A stretch of 64,000 nucleotides of DNA from Arabidopsis thaliana (taxonomy: Eukaryota; Streptophyta; Magnoliopsida; Brassicales; Brassicaceae): NCBI RefSeq assembly GCF_000001735.4, contig NC_003074.8, positions 14,639,261-14,703,260 on the forward strand, read 5' to 3'. Below the pieces are notes generated by a model. The model was not told the DNA's origin. It saw only the letters and a program-made list of their open reading frames with translations, and did no database searches. The translations under genes were made by a program, and so were the position numbers. Positions 9,796 to 22,500 of the stretch are shown one piece after another (the stretch's first letter is position 1; every line of letters begins with the position of its first letter).

Positions 9796-10600
9796 AAAAA
9801 AGAAAATCATTGTCGTATATGTTCCAATATATACATACACATATAAACATGCTTATAATAAGTAGTCATATGATCTTTTGATTGATATACTGTTATTAAA
9901 CAAAATTTATTGTAGTAAATTACAAAATTTATTGTATTATTATTTGAAATCTGAAATTTGCTTGTGTATTATGTAATGTAATAAACTTTTTAATATTATT
10001 TGAACCAGTAACTTTTTGTATTAAATTAATTGTTATCCACATACTGATTTATATTAATTTTAATTGATATGATATGGTTTAGAAATAATCATTTATAAAT
10101 GTATTGGTAATATTTGATTATAAAAAATAAATGTAGTTTATATATTAAAATCTTTATTAACATATAATTTTTATGTTTATATATAAAAAATGAAGTACTT
10201 ATATATGAGTTCCGAAAGATTATTTGCATAATTATTATGATGTTTTTAATTGGAATTTCATTTTTAATTAATTACTATTTTTAATTAGAAAATATCTTTT
10301 ATTTTTTGTTTGATTAGTTGAGTGAAAATATGTGGTAGTTATACTAATGTCAAATTGATGTAAATATTTTAGTAAGAAAAGAGCAACTAATGAAATGGGC
10401 TATGGAGTTTTGTGAGCGTGACACGTAAGCATGGTATTTTTGTTAATACTTAATAACATTTCAGGGTAAAGTTTGTTTTTTAGAATGTTTCTCTATTAAT
10501 ATATAGGGGATTTAATTCATTAAAAATTAAAAATTCTTTTGTTTTAATTGAATAACAGTATAAATGATTGAATTCACTATGTTTGTGTAAAAATTGTGTT
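9796..10600. other. AT-rich intergenic DNA without recognised features
   Basis: This is very AT-rich sequence with many short TTATTA/AATATT runs. I see no gene, terminal repeat or tandem array. From about 10.56 kb it becomes similar to 37.18-37.30 kb (see the duplicated-block entry). Confidence 0.5.
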
Positions 10601-11100
10601 AACGTGTTTGATTAAGAACCAAAATATGTGGTCATGGGCTTGAATTGTCTAAACAATTTCACATTCTTAATATGAAACTACCAAATGATAAAATGTGATA
10701 AAATGTGAAACTACCAAATAATATTTAATCAATCCCTCATCTACTAAGTCGCAGTTTGTTTGTTGTTCATTTTCTTTTTACAGTTTTTCTTAATTTATTT
10801 AGTTTTATAAATTTTCACGTTTCAAAGATTCTGTTATTTGATGATTTATTAATCTTGAAGGGATTTTGTAGTTTCAAATCAGAATGTGCTAACAAATGCA
10901 TATCTATGTGGCATCCCAAAGGAGGAGATTGTATAGGAGATGAAGGTGTCTTATATTGTTGTCGTTACCGCTGATTTATGTCTCAAAATGATTCTCCATA
11001 TCTAGCCAATTCCATATCTATATGTAGTCTCAACTAAAATATGAATAAAATATATATTCAAATATTTCTAAACTATCTCAGCACATCGTCCTACTAGTGA
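10560..11100. repeat. Duplicated block, copy 1 (related to 37180-37330 plus 38480-38940)
   Basis: Segments around AACCAAAATATGTGGTCATG (10617-10636), the defensin-like exon (10866-10974) and the following TCTCAACTAAAATATG (11026-11041) match sequence at 37.2, 38.7 and 38.85 kb in the same order. The second copy is interrupted by the 1.1-kb Harbinger element at 37338-38464. Confidence 0.7.
10866..10974 (+). pseudogene. Defensin-like (DEFL) cysteine-rich exon
   Basis: The frame reads KSECANKCISMWHPKGGDCI then GDEGVLYCCRYR and stops. Cysteine spacing C-x3-C-x10-C-x8-CC with a central HPKGGDC resembles the mature part of Arabidopsis DEFL peptides. These are small secreted proteins usually made of a signal-peptide exon plus one cysteine-rich exon. 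No convincing signal-peptide exon was found upstream: the continuous frame from 10756 begins with a TTT-rich stretch that does not look like a clean signal peptide. It is most likely a gene relic. A second relic of the same type lies at 38640-38770. Confidence 0.4.
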
Positions 11101-11248
11101 AATATAGCATCACCGCAACCATGCAAATTCAGAATAACGAATTTTTTAAAGATTTTTTTTGTGTTCAGAATAATAAAATTCGACTTTGACAAAATAGACA
11201 TTCCAAATATGTAAAAGAGCATTAAAAATTTTTTACTAGTTTTGAAAA

Positions 11249-12268
11249 TGGAATCTTGCAAAATCTGCCATATTTTGTTTTCAATCTTACAATCCCTGCC
11301 ATATTCTACCTCAGCTTACCAAATCTACCACATTTCATCACATGTTGCAATTCGAGGACGAAAATACCCTTACGGTGGGTCAGAGACTCTGACTTAGATG
11401 GTGACATGACAGCTTTTGGCTGATGTGATGATAAAGGACAAAAAAATCATGGTGGAAGCATAAAGAATTAGGAGACAGAACAGTGGAGAACAGCTGGCTT
11501 CTACTGTTGTTATTGGGTATTTAAAAATGATTTGTTTAAACAAATTGATTATCCAAAATTCTGCGGGAGACAACGTAATATATAATACATTAGGAGACAT
11601 GATTACCTGCTAGCGGGGGACAACGTAATATGTAATGCATTATGGGACATGATTACCTATTAGCGGAGGACAACATAATATATAATGCATTAGAGGACAT
11701 GATTACCTGTTAGAGGAGGACAATTGGTGATAGAATTTTGTTTTTGTCTTTACATCTTATATGCAATTATTCTCATTTAAGAATTTTGAATTTTATTTAG
11801 TCTTGTGAAATATGAAGATAATAATGCTCAACTAATCTATAGATCAAAATAGATGGTGAAAAATCTAAATAAATTTTGAAATCCTTAAGTGATAACAATT
11901 GGTGGATAAGATGTGAGATTCATGATAATTTTGAAAGATGATGAAATCAGGGACAAGATCTAGATACAAAAGAGAATTTATGATAAATAAAATTGGGAGA
12001 CAAATTTAATTGAAAGTTACATGTAGAGAATCTGTGCAGGTTGTCAGGGGAAGTGATAGAGAGACAAAAGCGTTTAGTTGTTTTCAGAAAGATAATGATG
12101 TATGGTTAAAGCGTACATATTTCGAAGATAGAGAGATAAAATATAAAAGAAATGGTGAGTACAAAATCGACATTTCATTATAAAATCTGTTATGATGTGT
12201 AAGGGATGGTAGATTATGCTAGATTGCATAATGATTTCAAAAATTATGGTAGATTTTATAATTTTCCT
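11249..12268. mobile_element. Nonautonomous MULE (1020 bp) with 9-bp TSD TTTTGAAAA
   Basis: The left end is TGGAATCTTGCAAAATCTGC. The reverse complement of the right end is AGGAAAATTATAAAATCTAC. Similarity continues for several tens of bases (CCATATTTTG versus CCATAATTTTTG). The 9-bp direct repeat TTTTGAAAA flanks it exactly (11240-11248 and 12269-12277). No transposase is encoded. Inside is a ~50-bp tandem array (11563-11725). Confidence 0.8.
11563..11725. repeat. ~50-bp tandem repeat, just over three copies
   Basis: Units share GGACAACGTAATATATAATG, then CATTA and GGACATGATTACCT, and TAGCGG, with a few substitutions each. The array lies within the 11249-12268 element. Confidence 0.8.
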
Positions 12269-12277
12269 TTTTGAAAA

Positions 12278-13523
12278 GTCCATTGTTAATTTGATTTTGA
12301 CTGATAGACATTCCACGATGGCGATAAAAATGGAAAAAAGATTTTTTTAAAAACTTTCCTTCTTTTTGCCAGACGGATTGTAAATATAATATAATTTGTT
12401 TTATGTTTATTTTGTCCACATATGTCAAATCTTTCGTGATTGTCTATCATATTTCAGATATTTTTTTAAAAATTGTGGTAAAGAGAAATCGATTTTAAAC
12501 TGATGCTATAGCAACAACTTTGTAAATCGGTTTATTTGGTTTGTGACCTGAACTATGTAGTAGGCTTGGTTGTTTCATCTGTTTCTTTTGGTGTGTAGAA
12601 GAATGTTGAAAGTTAACAAATGTAGATTGTTCATATATTATCTCACCAGATATTTATCAGTTTCCAACTTTGAACTTCCTCGCTAAAATCCGGGACTAGT
12701 TTGAGTTGATTAGAAACTAATCCGCTGTATCAAGACAAATGCAATAATGAAGCCAAATTTGAGAACTAAAAATTTATCAACTTTGATTTTTGGTCTTGGT
12801 TTCAAGCACAATCAACCGAGTACAACCCAAAAATTTAATTGATGTTCAAAGTCTAAAACATTGTGGAAAACATATTACATAATGTGGAAAGGTTTTTAAA
12901 TAAATTTTTAGTTTGAATATATGTATATATAAAGGCAACAAACTTAATTCTTAGTAAATTATTAACAGTACAAATATGTTTGATAAATAATATATTAAAA
13001 TTTTATTTTATATGAAAACAATAATTCAACATGTAAACACAATCTTTAATTGAGAAATAATTAAAATTTAGAGTCAAAATTTTGATTCAAACTTTCTATT
13101 ATGGAAAACATATTACATAATACAGGCCAACAAACTCATTTCTTTGTTAATTATTTACATTACAAAGTTTTTTTATTCAAAAACTAAAGTAATACACTTT
13201 ATACAGAAACCAAATTTAAGATTTAAACACAATCTCAAATGGAAAAAATAATTCTTATTTAAGAAATAGAAATCTAAATTTAGAGTCAAAATTTATTTGT
13301 GAGATATAAGTAAATTTCACAAAGATTTATTGCATCCTAAAGAAACACAAGTAATGAAAGCAAACAATTTTTCATTTTTTTATCATCCTCTGCATTAAGT
13401 TTTAGTTTGACATTCTGAAATTCTTTTATTTCACTCTAATATATTTGTAGGCTCTATGGTATGTATAAAGTTTGCTTTAAAAGAAAAATAATGTTTATCA
13501 TTGTTATAAAAAAAAATTCACAA
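12278..13523. other. AT-rich intergenic DNA containing one copy of a dispersed duplicated segment
   Basis: No gene was recognised. About 12540-12760 (GACCTGAACTATGTAG, TTTATCAGTTTCCAACTTTG, AGACAAATGCAATAATGAAG) matches 26085-26300 closely, and 40745-40900 more weakly. In the other two places the segment adjoins a PPR pseudogene fragment. Here the PPR part is missing. Confidence 0.6.
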
Positions 13524-13532
13524 ATAAATAAA

Positions 13533-16502
13533 GGGAATGTGACACGTTTAGGCACTTTTAGAGAATTTTATTCCATTTGAGGCACTTTGCAGAGATGAGG
13601 CACTTTTTCAACTTTTTCATCGAATTTATGACAAATTTGCCCCTAAAAGTGAAAACGAAAATACTTTAGCGTTTGGAAGTTGGTATATGATGAGTGGGTC
13701 GTTGGATGGAAGTTGTAGCTATTATCAGATTATATATATAATTTAATTACTCAAAAAAGTATAATGAATATTATTTCTCTATTTGTACTTTTTTTCTTCG
13801 TCTTCTTCATTGTCTACTTTTTTTCTTCTTCATCGACTCTTCTTCTTCTTTTCTTTCTCTATCTATCTCTTTCTTCATCTTTCAGTCTTTCCTTGCAAAA
13901 TCAAACATGAGAGAATTTGTCAAAATCGTGTAGCTTCTGTATTTTCCTTTACGGAGAAGCCTCTCTAGATTTAAGTGACGATTAGGCTTATTCGATTGGT
14001 TTCGGAGCGGCAGCGCTTGTGACTAACAGCGGAAGCTTGAGTGTAGCAGACAATAACATCTAGAGGTGAAAGAAGAAAAGGATTTGTTCCCTCAATCTTA
14101 CAACCAATCGATCCAGCTTTTGCGATTATTCTTCAATTCTATGAATAGAATTTAGAGTTTTGTTAGATTGTGTAAATATCTGATTCATATTTGCGAAATT
14201 GTGCTTGTGAAGACGATGAGATCGGTTGCAGATTGAAAGTTCCTCTTTCCTTACTCTCCTTTGTTTCAGATCTGTTGCAAGAAGGCGACGAGAGAGGCGG
14301 TGATAACGTAACGTGAGACGTTACTCGACTTACTTAATTTGGATTTTGAAATTCCACCTGAGAATTTAAACTCTCTCCCGAAAAAGAAGAAGAAATGGCA
14401 GCGTACATGGAAGAGATTCCGTGAGAACAAAAATTGTTCGGAGTAACCTCGATAATACGGGGTTACGGAGATGCAAGGTCCTCGTTACTCTGTTCTATTC
14501 CATGGAGCACCAGATTGGCAAATTCCAGTATTGAATTTCATATCCATATGATCAGCTTGTTTGGTACCATTTGATTCTAGCTTGATAAATTGATGTTTCG
14601 TTGAACCTCTAAGCTAAGAGCACTTTACTTCGCACATGAGAATAAATCATTTCCACATGGTCACATCTTGTTGGACAAGTTTTCATGGACACAAACTATC
14701 AAAGCATCCAACACGATTTCATTATGTATAAACTAATAATCCTATAGGTCTCCAAGCCCCAAGAACAATATGTAGACATTGCTTTCAAATAGCAACCCTC
14801 AAAACCCAATTAGTTAATGATAGTTTGTATCCATTATAACTTGTCCAATTAAACTTTAACATGTGGAGTAATGGTGAAACATGACAAACACTTGAACACA
14901 AATGATTCATGTGTAGAGCTTTCATCAATTTTCTATCGAATGAAAAAGAGTGTCATGGTGATGCAAGAATCACAACTTAGTCAAAACAAATCATGCGTCT
15001 TTTTCTTATTCAACACAGTATCCACAATAACAATACATTACTTACACAAAAGAACGAGACCCATCAAACATGCTTTCATATAAAGACAAAACCATACCAA
15101 CTAAAACCCAAAATCTTATTAACATGCTTTCTTTCACGTATTCTTTTCTCTGCATTTGTTATTCTTACAGATCCATAATAATGTGTTCATTTCAAATGTG
15201 TTCATACGGAATCTTGTTTACTAAGCATATCCATCACCCCAAGTCCATACAACCATGTCTACACCGTTGTAGAATCACAATACACAATTTCTATAAAAAA
15301 GCATAAGTAATAACCACCAATTTCAAAAACTATGTCCACTACGATGCTTTGCGTTTATATTCTAACCCTTTACAAGTAGCCATCCACTAGCGACCATTCA
15401 ATGTTGACCATATAGTTGTAGGGATCAATTACAATTTTCTTGTAAATGGTTAGAGTTATGACCATATGATGTATCATTGTAGAATGCGCAAACAAAAGAA
15501 AGTGCTAATTTACCGAGATATAAACACATTCACAGCAAATCAAAGACATAGTTGTTGTCCATTGATGACAGTCCAAAAAATGTAGTCCATATGGTTATCT
15601 AATGATTCACATGGTAGTTTTATTTCAATAAACAAGTCTATACATGACCAATAAACGCCAATCCAAAGTACATTATCCATTTTTCTTTGACCATTTATTC
15701 ACTTGTGTATAAACAATCCCATCAGTAGGACAATGTCAGTTATATAGCTTTTATAAAGAATTTAACGAAGATCTTATCACTCTCAATGAAGACCATTAGT
15801 TCACTTGGATAAACCCGTCTATACTAATCATTTGTAATAGGTATAAGATAGAAGGATGTGTCCATTGCCATAAACTACAGATTTTTATTCAATAGAAATT
15901 CAACAAATATACATCTATTGTATAACGTCATAACTCACAAAAGTTACTTTGATTTTCATCGTGTCTCAACCTCTCGTTTATTTCTTCATCTTGACTTTGA
16001 ATTAGAAGTGATTACTCTCAGGAAATCAAATCAATCAGAAACAATACTTTCAAATTTATAGATCTGATGTGGAATAAGATTAAGAACTTTCTAATTTTGT
16101 ATATCAGAGATACCAGAGTAATTAGGAGCAGAGAGGCACCAAACGAAGCGACGAATAAGGCATAAAGCTCCCTCCGCCACCGCCACCACCAACTACGTAC
16201 GCCATCATGTCTTGATTAGCTTTTCAAAAACAATCATAGCAAGGAATCAAAGCAAATATGTCGGAGATTAGAAGATAAAGCCCTCATTTTTGAACTTTGA
16301 TTTTTCGTAAAAGATTTGATATTGGTTTTGGAAATAGAAAAATAAAAACGATGAAGAAGCGCTGAGAAGATATGACAAAGAGAATGAGTTTGCAGTTAAA
16401 AAGGGTAAATTGGACAATTTGGTTTGGCAAAGTGCCTTATCTTTTCAAAGTGTCTAAATCCGTACATAGTTTTTTAAAAGTGCCCTAGAATGTAATATTT
16501 TC
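13533..16502. mobile_element. Nonautonomous MULE (2970 bp) with perfect 9-bp TSD ATAAATAAA
   Basis: Left end GGGAATGTGACACGTTTAGG; reverse complement of right end GAAAATATTACATTCTAGGG. Both ends then carry GCACTTTT and two further GGCACTTT-type repeats over about 110 bp. ATAAATAAA occurs immediately outside at 13524-13532 and 16503-16511. The termini match the right end of the DUF1985 element at 2677. The interior has no transposase or ULP gene. It holds pyrimidine-rich sequence near 13.78-13.88 kb and short frames without recognised domains, so it is either a deletion derivative with replaced interior or a carrier of captured noncoding DNA. Confidence 0.9.
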
Positions 16503-16511
16503 ATAAATAAA

Positions 16512-17484
16512 TCTATGGTAGTATAAAAACTATAAATCTTAGAAACAAAAATATATAATGGTATAATATGAGGCAAGCCCACTTTAATTGGTTGTATATC
16601 TAACTTTTATCTAAAAGTTTTTCAAAAATAAATAAATAAATAGATATATTAATATCCATTTCTCTCTAGAGTTTGTAACATCTAATACCTAAATATTTTA
16701 GAAAATTTAGTTTGATATTAACTACCCAACTAAACCAACAATTAAATTTGTTCACACATATGTAAAGTCAATAATACAAAGTAAATGACAATTAATTGAA
16801 AACCAAATCTCATATCATTTATTTGTTTTCCAAGCAACCAAATATATTTGAAAAAAAAAATATTATATAATATATCATGCAATTAAGTAACAAATTAAAT
16901 AAAGCTATGGTTGAATACAAACTATGAATCTTAGAAACAAAAAGCAAAAAAAAAAAAGAGATTATTCTAGGGGGTGAACCCAATTATTTTTCTATATATT
17001 CAACGTTTTTCTTCTTGACACACTCAAATCTCATTCTGTTTATTTGGTTTTCAAACACCCAATATCTTCTCATACTAAACAATCTTGAGTAAATTAGTGT
17101 TTCCTAATTTGTTCTCACCACAAGTCTCAAGCCACACAAGGAAGACAATGATGATAAAAGAGAGAAAAAAAAATCAGATTATTGGAGGTGATAAGAGTAA
17201 CAATGAAGAATATGGCAATGTAGAATATCTCTTTTTTTTTTTCCTTTAGCAATAAAGAAGATATAAACAAGAGTATGAGTTTTGCAATCAGATTATTTTT
17301 TTGCTCTTGTTGGTCTGCGTAATTATCTTCAATAGTTCCATTTCTTTAAGTTTCCATAGTCACTAGATGTCTAGATTTATATTTCGTTTCTGATTTGCTT
17401 GGGCTCTTCTTAATTTTGCTGATATGTTTGAAAAATAGGGACATGAGTATGAGACTTGATATTTCATTCAAATTTTTGTTCTAA
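16512..17484. other. AT-rich intergenic DNA without recognised features
   Basis: There are A/T homopolymer runs and no open frame of note. The LINE inserted at its right end, duplicating GATGTCCTGTTTATAA. Confidence 0.5.
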
Positions 17485-17799
17485 GATGTCCTGTTTATAA
17501 ATCACATTCAAAAGCTTTTTTCCCTCCCTGGCACTTTTACCTAGGCGAAACAAAAGCAGAATAGAGCTTTCTTTTAACCGGATCTCACCAACTTCCCCAA
17601 CCCATTTTTAGAAGTTTGTAACGGTCCCTTCGTGGCTTTGGCTTTTGTCCAACGGTCGGATGAAGTTTTCCGTTGAAGTTTCGCTTCTTGTTAAAGCTTC
17701 AAAGTTTTCCAATAGCAAGTTCCACAACCTGTGAAGCTTAGATCCATATCTGGTACCTTACAACCCCTTAACCAAAACCAACCACTACCCTCTGTTTCC

Positions 17800-19280
17800 A
17801 TGGCAAACCGAATCCCCTATCACCTCAAAGGAAAAGTTGTGGATATTGACTTTCCCCCCCCCCCCCACCAAAGAGAATCCGAGCCCCTGACCTTGATACC
17901 TTTGACCTAATTGAAGCCAACTCCCTAACCCTTATGGATCGTCTCACCAACCCTGCTGGCTAAAGATTATGGTCTTTGTTTTCTTTCCTCTCTAACCGGT
18001 GGAACCTAAAGGGTAAAGCCGCAGGTTCAGATCTGGGAAGAGGTTGTTTCCAGTTCAGCTTTGAATTTGAGGAAGATATGCAAAAGGTACTGGAAAATAG
18101 GCCTTACCATTATGACCAATGGATGGTGATCCTCCAAAAGTTGGAACCAGTGATATCTGCATCTTTTTCCTCAAAGATCCCCTTCTGGATTGAGCTTCAG
18201 GGCCTTCCAAAGCACTTTTGGCAACCCCAAATGCTGAAAACTATTGGAGAGGAACTGGGAGACATTATGGATATGGAGATTACTCTCTCAGCTGCAAAGA
18301 TAAGAGTCCAAATTGACGGTCTGCAACCGCTGATAAAAGAAACTGTTGTTGGCTTTCCTGATGGCAGTAAGCTGTTGTGACTCTAGAGTACAAGAACCTC
18401 AAAAACCATTGTCTCCACTGTCATCGCCTCTCTCATGAAAAAAAGGACTGTCATGGTCTGCAAGAATCAAAAGCTAAAGAAAGCAAGTGTCTTTCACAAG
18501 TTAAGCCTGCAAATTCAAAAGAGACTGCTAGAAACTATTATCTCCCCAAAGATAATTTTGTAGCACCAAAACACAACCCGGAAGGAAGATCTTACCAGTC
18601 TTACTCCCAGGAAGACCAAAATTCTCTGAAGAGGAAAGCAAACCTGCTGGAAACCAGAACCAGTTCCCAGTCTGTTATTAGAGCTCATAATTTTCCCCAG
18701 GGCCAAAGGAGACATGTTGTGAGGGCTGTTGATACTCATAAAAATCAGTCTGGAAGAGAGGAATCATACAGATCTCATCATAACAGAGACAGTAGACTTA
18801 ACCCTAGCCGCAACTTGCAATGGAGAGAAAAATCACCTTGAAACCTCTGCGTCCTCTAGGCCTAGAAGACCTCCACTGGAAAGGAACTTGACCACTACTT
18901 CACCTCGTGAGGTTACTGCTCCTTCTCCACCTTCAAAAGACCAAATCATGGAAGAGTTAAGGGAAGTCACTATCCAGTATACATCCTGCGTAGACCCTAC
19001 TGAAAGCGCAGCCAGAAAGCAACGAGTAATTCAAGGAGAGGCAAGAGACCTAATGTCAAATACTGCGGATTTGATTTTTGCTGCAGTAGCAAACTCAGCT
19101 CCCTCCCAGCCTGACTTACTCGTGATTCTTGCAGAAGAAAATCAGAGTCTGAGAACCTTCACTGGTGAAGAACCAACCATTCTCTCAAAAGAGCTAGATG
19201 CTCCTGTTAAAAAAGGCAAGGGCAGGCTACCATCAGCAAAACCAAGTTTAAACCTCCTGGGAGCTAAATCTCAGAAATGA
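17800..19280 (+). pseudogene. LINE ORF1 (DUF4283, zinc knuckle), frameshifted
   Basis: A likely start at 17800 (MANRIPYHLKGKVVDIDF) runs into a long C homopolymer near 17855, where the frame is lost. DUF4283 is clear in 17976-18380: LGRGCFQFSFEFEEDMQKVL, RPYHYDQWMVILQKLEP and PFWIELQGLPKHFW. A stop at 18378-18380 and a shift lead to a frame with a retroviral-type zinc knuckle, CLHCHRLSHEKKDC (C-x2-C-x4-H-x4-C) near 18411-18452. The tail (18729-19280) is charged and low complexity. In plant L1 elements ORF1 binds the element RNA. Confidence 0.85.
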
Positions 19281-19519
19281 AATCTAACTATTGGGTCCCC
19301 AAAGAAAACATTAACCTAGAGGAAACTTCCCAGCCTAGGGGATCAGACTGCAGGTCCAAGTACTATTCATCCACCTGCTGAAAAACCTACTGGCAAGTCT
19401 GTAGGAAGCTCAGCTAAAACATCAAAAAGTAAACCCTCCAAACCCAGTGCTCCAAAAATCTCTTTAATCCCTGCAACAAAGAAATACTTGGTGGATTTTC
19501 AGAAACCGCCAACCCCTCT

Positions 19520-22500
19520 TCCTTAAGACCAGTAAGCTAGAACTACTGTGGGCTTAGGAACCCCATGACAGGCCAGCGTCTAAGGGAAATCCACAAGAAG
19601 ATCTTCCCTGATATACTGTTCCTAATGGAGACAAAGAATACCTCAGAATTTGTTCTTCAACATCTGCTTTGGATGGGTTATGACTCGCACCATTTTGTTC
19701 TTCCAAGCTCCACAGGGGCTGGTGGACTGGCCCTTTTCTGGAAACACAATATTGAAATGGAAGTGTTAAGCTCTTGTCAGCACTATATAGATGCAAAGGT
19801 AACAGCAAAGGGTTGCTCCTTTTTCTCTACCTTTTTATATGGGGAGTCAGATAGATAAAATAGACTTTAGGTCTGGAACCAAATCCAAGAGTTTGCAAAA
19901 GATAGATCTAGTCCTTGGTTTCTAACAGGGGACTTTAATGATATCATTAATAGCAATGAAAAAGTGGGTGGACCACCAAGATATGAGGGCTCATTTACTG
20001 ATTTGAGATCATTTATGTATGCTTGTGATTTGTTTGATCTTAAACACTCAGGCAATTATTTATCATGGAGAGGAAAGAGGCATACTCACCTTGTTAAATG
20101 CCGACTTGACAGAGCAATGGCAAACTGTGAATGGGCCATTGAATATCCCTCTGGGCGCAGTGAATATTTGAGATTTGAGGGATCTGATCATAGGCGACTA
20201 TTTACTTCCTTTGACCTTGTTAAACAAAAAAAGAAGAAGCCTGTTTAGGTATGACAGAAGATTGTGACACAATGAGGAAGTTAAAGCTATTGTTTTGAAT
20301 GCTTGGAACTCTGAACCTTTAGCCCTAGTGACAAGACTCAACAAGTGTAGGTTAGCGATTATAGCCTAGAGTAAAAATCAGCATCTTAACAGCCAGGCAA
20401 AAATCAACTGTCTTCGGATCCTCCTGGAAGAAAAGATGTGTGGAGATGAGGAGAATCAGGAAGAGATCACACAGATTAACCAAAATCTACTCATTGCTTA
20501 CCAAAAAGAGGAGGAGTTTTGGAAGCAAAGAAGCAGGCAACTGTGGCTTACTCAAGGTGATAAGAACTCAGGGTACTTCCATGCTGCTACAAAAAAACAG
20601 AAGAGCCATTAATAACATTGCAGTGATGGAATCTTCTGAGGGATCACTAGTTTATGAGGAAGAGGATATAGTAAAGGCCATCTCTGATTATTACTCAGCA
20701 ATTTTCACCTCTCAAGCGGGAAACAGACACACGGTGGTGAATGAAGCCTTATCCCCTTGTATTTCGGCGGAGATAAATGCTGCCCTGATGAAATTAAGGA
20801 AGCCTGCTACTCCATCCATCCTGACAAAGCGCCTGGCCCTGATGGTTTCTCTGCTAGCTTTTTTCAATCGAATTGGGAGACCATGGGTATTGAAATCATT
20901 TCAGAGGTACAGACTTTCTTCATCACTGACGTACTTCCTAGAAGAATAAACCATACCCACATCAGATTGATTCCCAAGATACTAAGCCCTAAAAAAGTCT
21001 CAAAGTACAGAATCATATCCAAAATCCTTACAAAGAGAATGCAGCCTATGCTCCATATATACATGTATCTCGGAGAATCAGTCGGCTTTTGTTCCTCAAA
21101 GGGCGATCTCTGACAATGTCTTGATTACTCATGAAGTACTACATTACCTTAAAACCTCAGCTGCAAAGGAGAAATGTTTCATGGCAGTGACCGCCTAGAA
21201 TGGGACTTTATTAAAGCTGTTTTAGAAAGATTGGGATTTCATAGCAGATGGATCACTTGGGTTATGTAGTGCATAACAAGTGTCACCTATTCCTATCTAC
21301 TAAATGGGCAAGCTAAATTGTATGTGGTTCCTGAGAGGGGTATTTGACAGGGAGACCCTCTTTCTCCCTATCTTTTTATTCTCTGTAGCGAAGTTTTATC
21401 TCGATTATGCAACAGAGCTCAACCAAATGGCAGCTTACCTGGAATTAAAGTGGCTCTTGGGAGCCCGAGAGTCAACCATCTCCTCTTCGCAGATAACACG
21501 ATGTTCTTCTACCGGTCTGATACCCAAAGCTGCAAGAAACTCATGTCAATACTGGGAAAATATGAAGAAGCCTCAAGGAAAAAAATCAACCAAGATAAGT
21601 CCTCTATAACCTTCTCCTCAAAAACTCAGAATGAGATAAAAGAGAGAGCTAAAAGAGACTTGAGTATCCAAAAAGAGGGAGGTCAGGGAAAATATCTGGG
21701 TTTACCTGAGCTGTTTGGAAGAAAGTAGAAGGATCTATTTACCATGATAGTTGACCGGATAAAACAAAGAGCCTTGAGTTGGTCTTCCAGGTTCATCTCT
21801 TCTGCTGGCAAGCTGACTATGCTAAAATCGGTCCTCCCTTCAATGCCCACCTACACCATGACATGCTTTAAGCTCCCAAACTCCCTCTGTAAGTGTATTC
21901 AATCCGCACTTACCAGATTCTTGTGGGATGCTAATACTTGAAAAAAGAAGATGTGCTGGATTGCATGGAGGAAGATGACTAGATCCTTTAATGCAGGAGG
22001 CTTAGGTTTTCGTGATATCAAAACCTTCAATGATGCACTCTTGGCAAAGAACAGTTGGCGGTTGCTTACAAAACCCTCTTGTCTGTTAGCCAAAGTACTA
22101 TTGGGAAAATACTGCAAAACCAAACCTTTTTTCTCTTGCTCTGCCACAAATACAGCTTCTCACGGGTGGCGAAGTATGTGTGCTGGTTTAGAACTGTTAA
22201 AACCTAGCCTAGGCAAACTGATTGGAACCGGGAAAAACACCTCTGTTTGGCATTCTCCTTGGCTGTCACTAAAAAAACGCTATGTCCCATGGGACCTGCA
22301 ACTGAAGCCAACCATACACTCAAAGTCTCAGACTTAATCCTCCCAAATTCCTCCGAATGGAATATTCCCTTAATGAGAGACATTCTACCACAGTATGAAG
22401 ATGAAATCAAGAAGCTAAGACCTAGCAGACACGGTGTAGCTGATACTTGGGCTTGGTTGCCTAATACTTCTGACATTTACTCTGCAAAATCAGGGTATCA

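Noticed and set aside
14871-15306. Overlapping short frames inside the 3-kb MULE as captured genes
   Set aside because: No domain, no codon bias and no splice-supported continuation. They were left as noncoding interior.
16188-16212. CTACGTACG near 16193 as a member of the TGTACGTACA field
   Set aside because: An isolated half-match in an unrelated MULE, 36 kb from the field. One such match is expected by chance.
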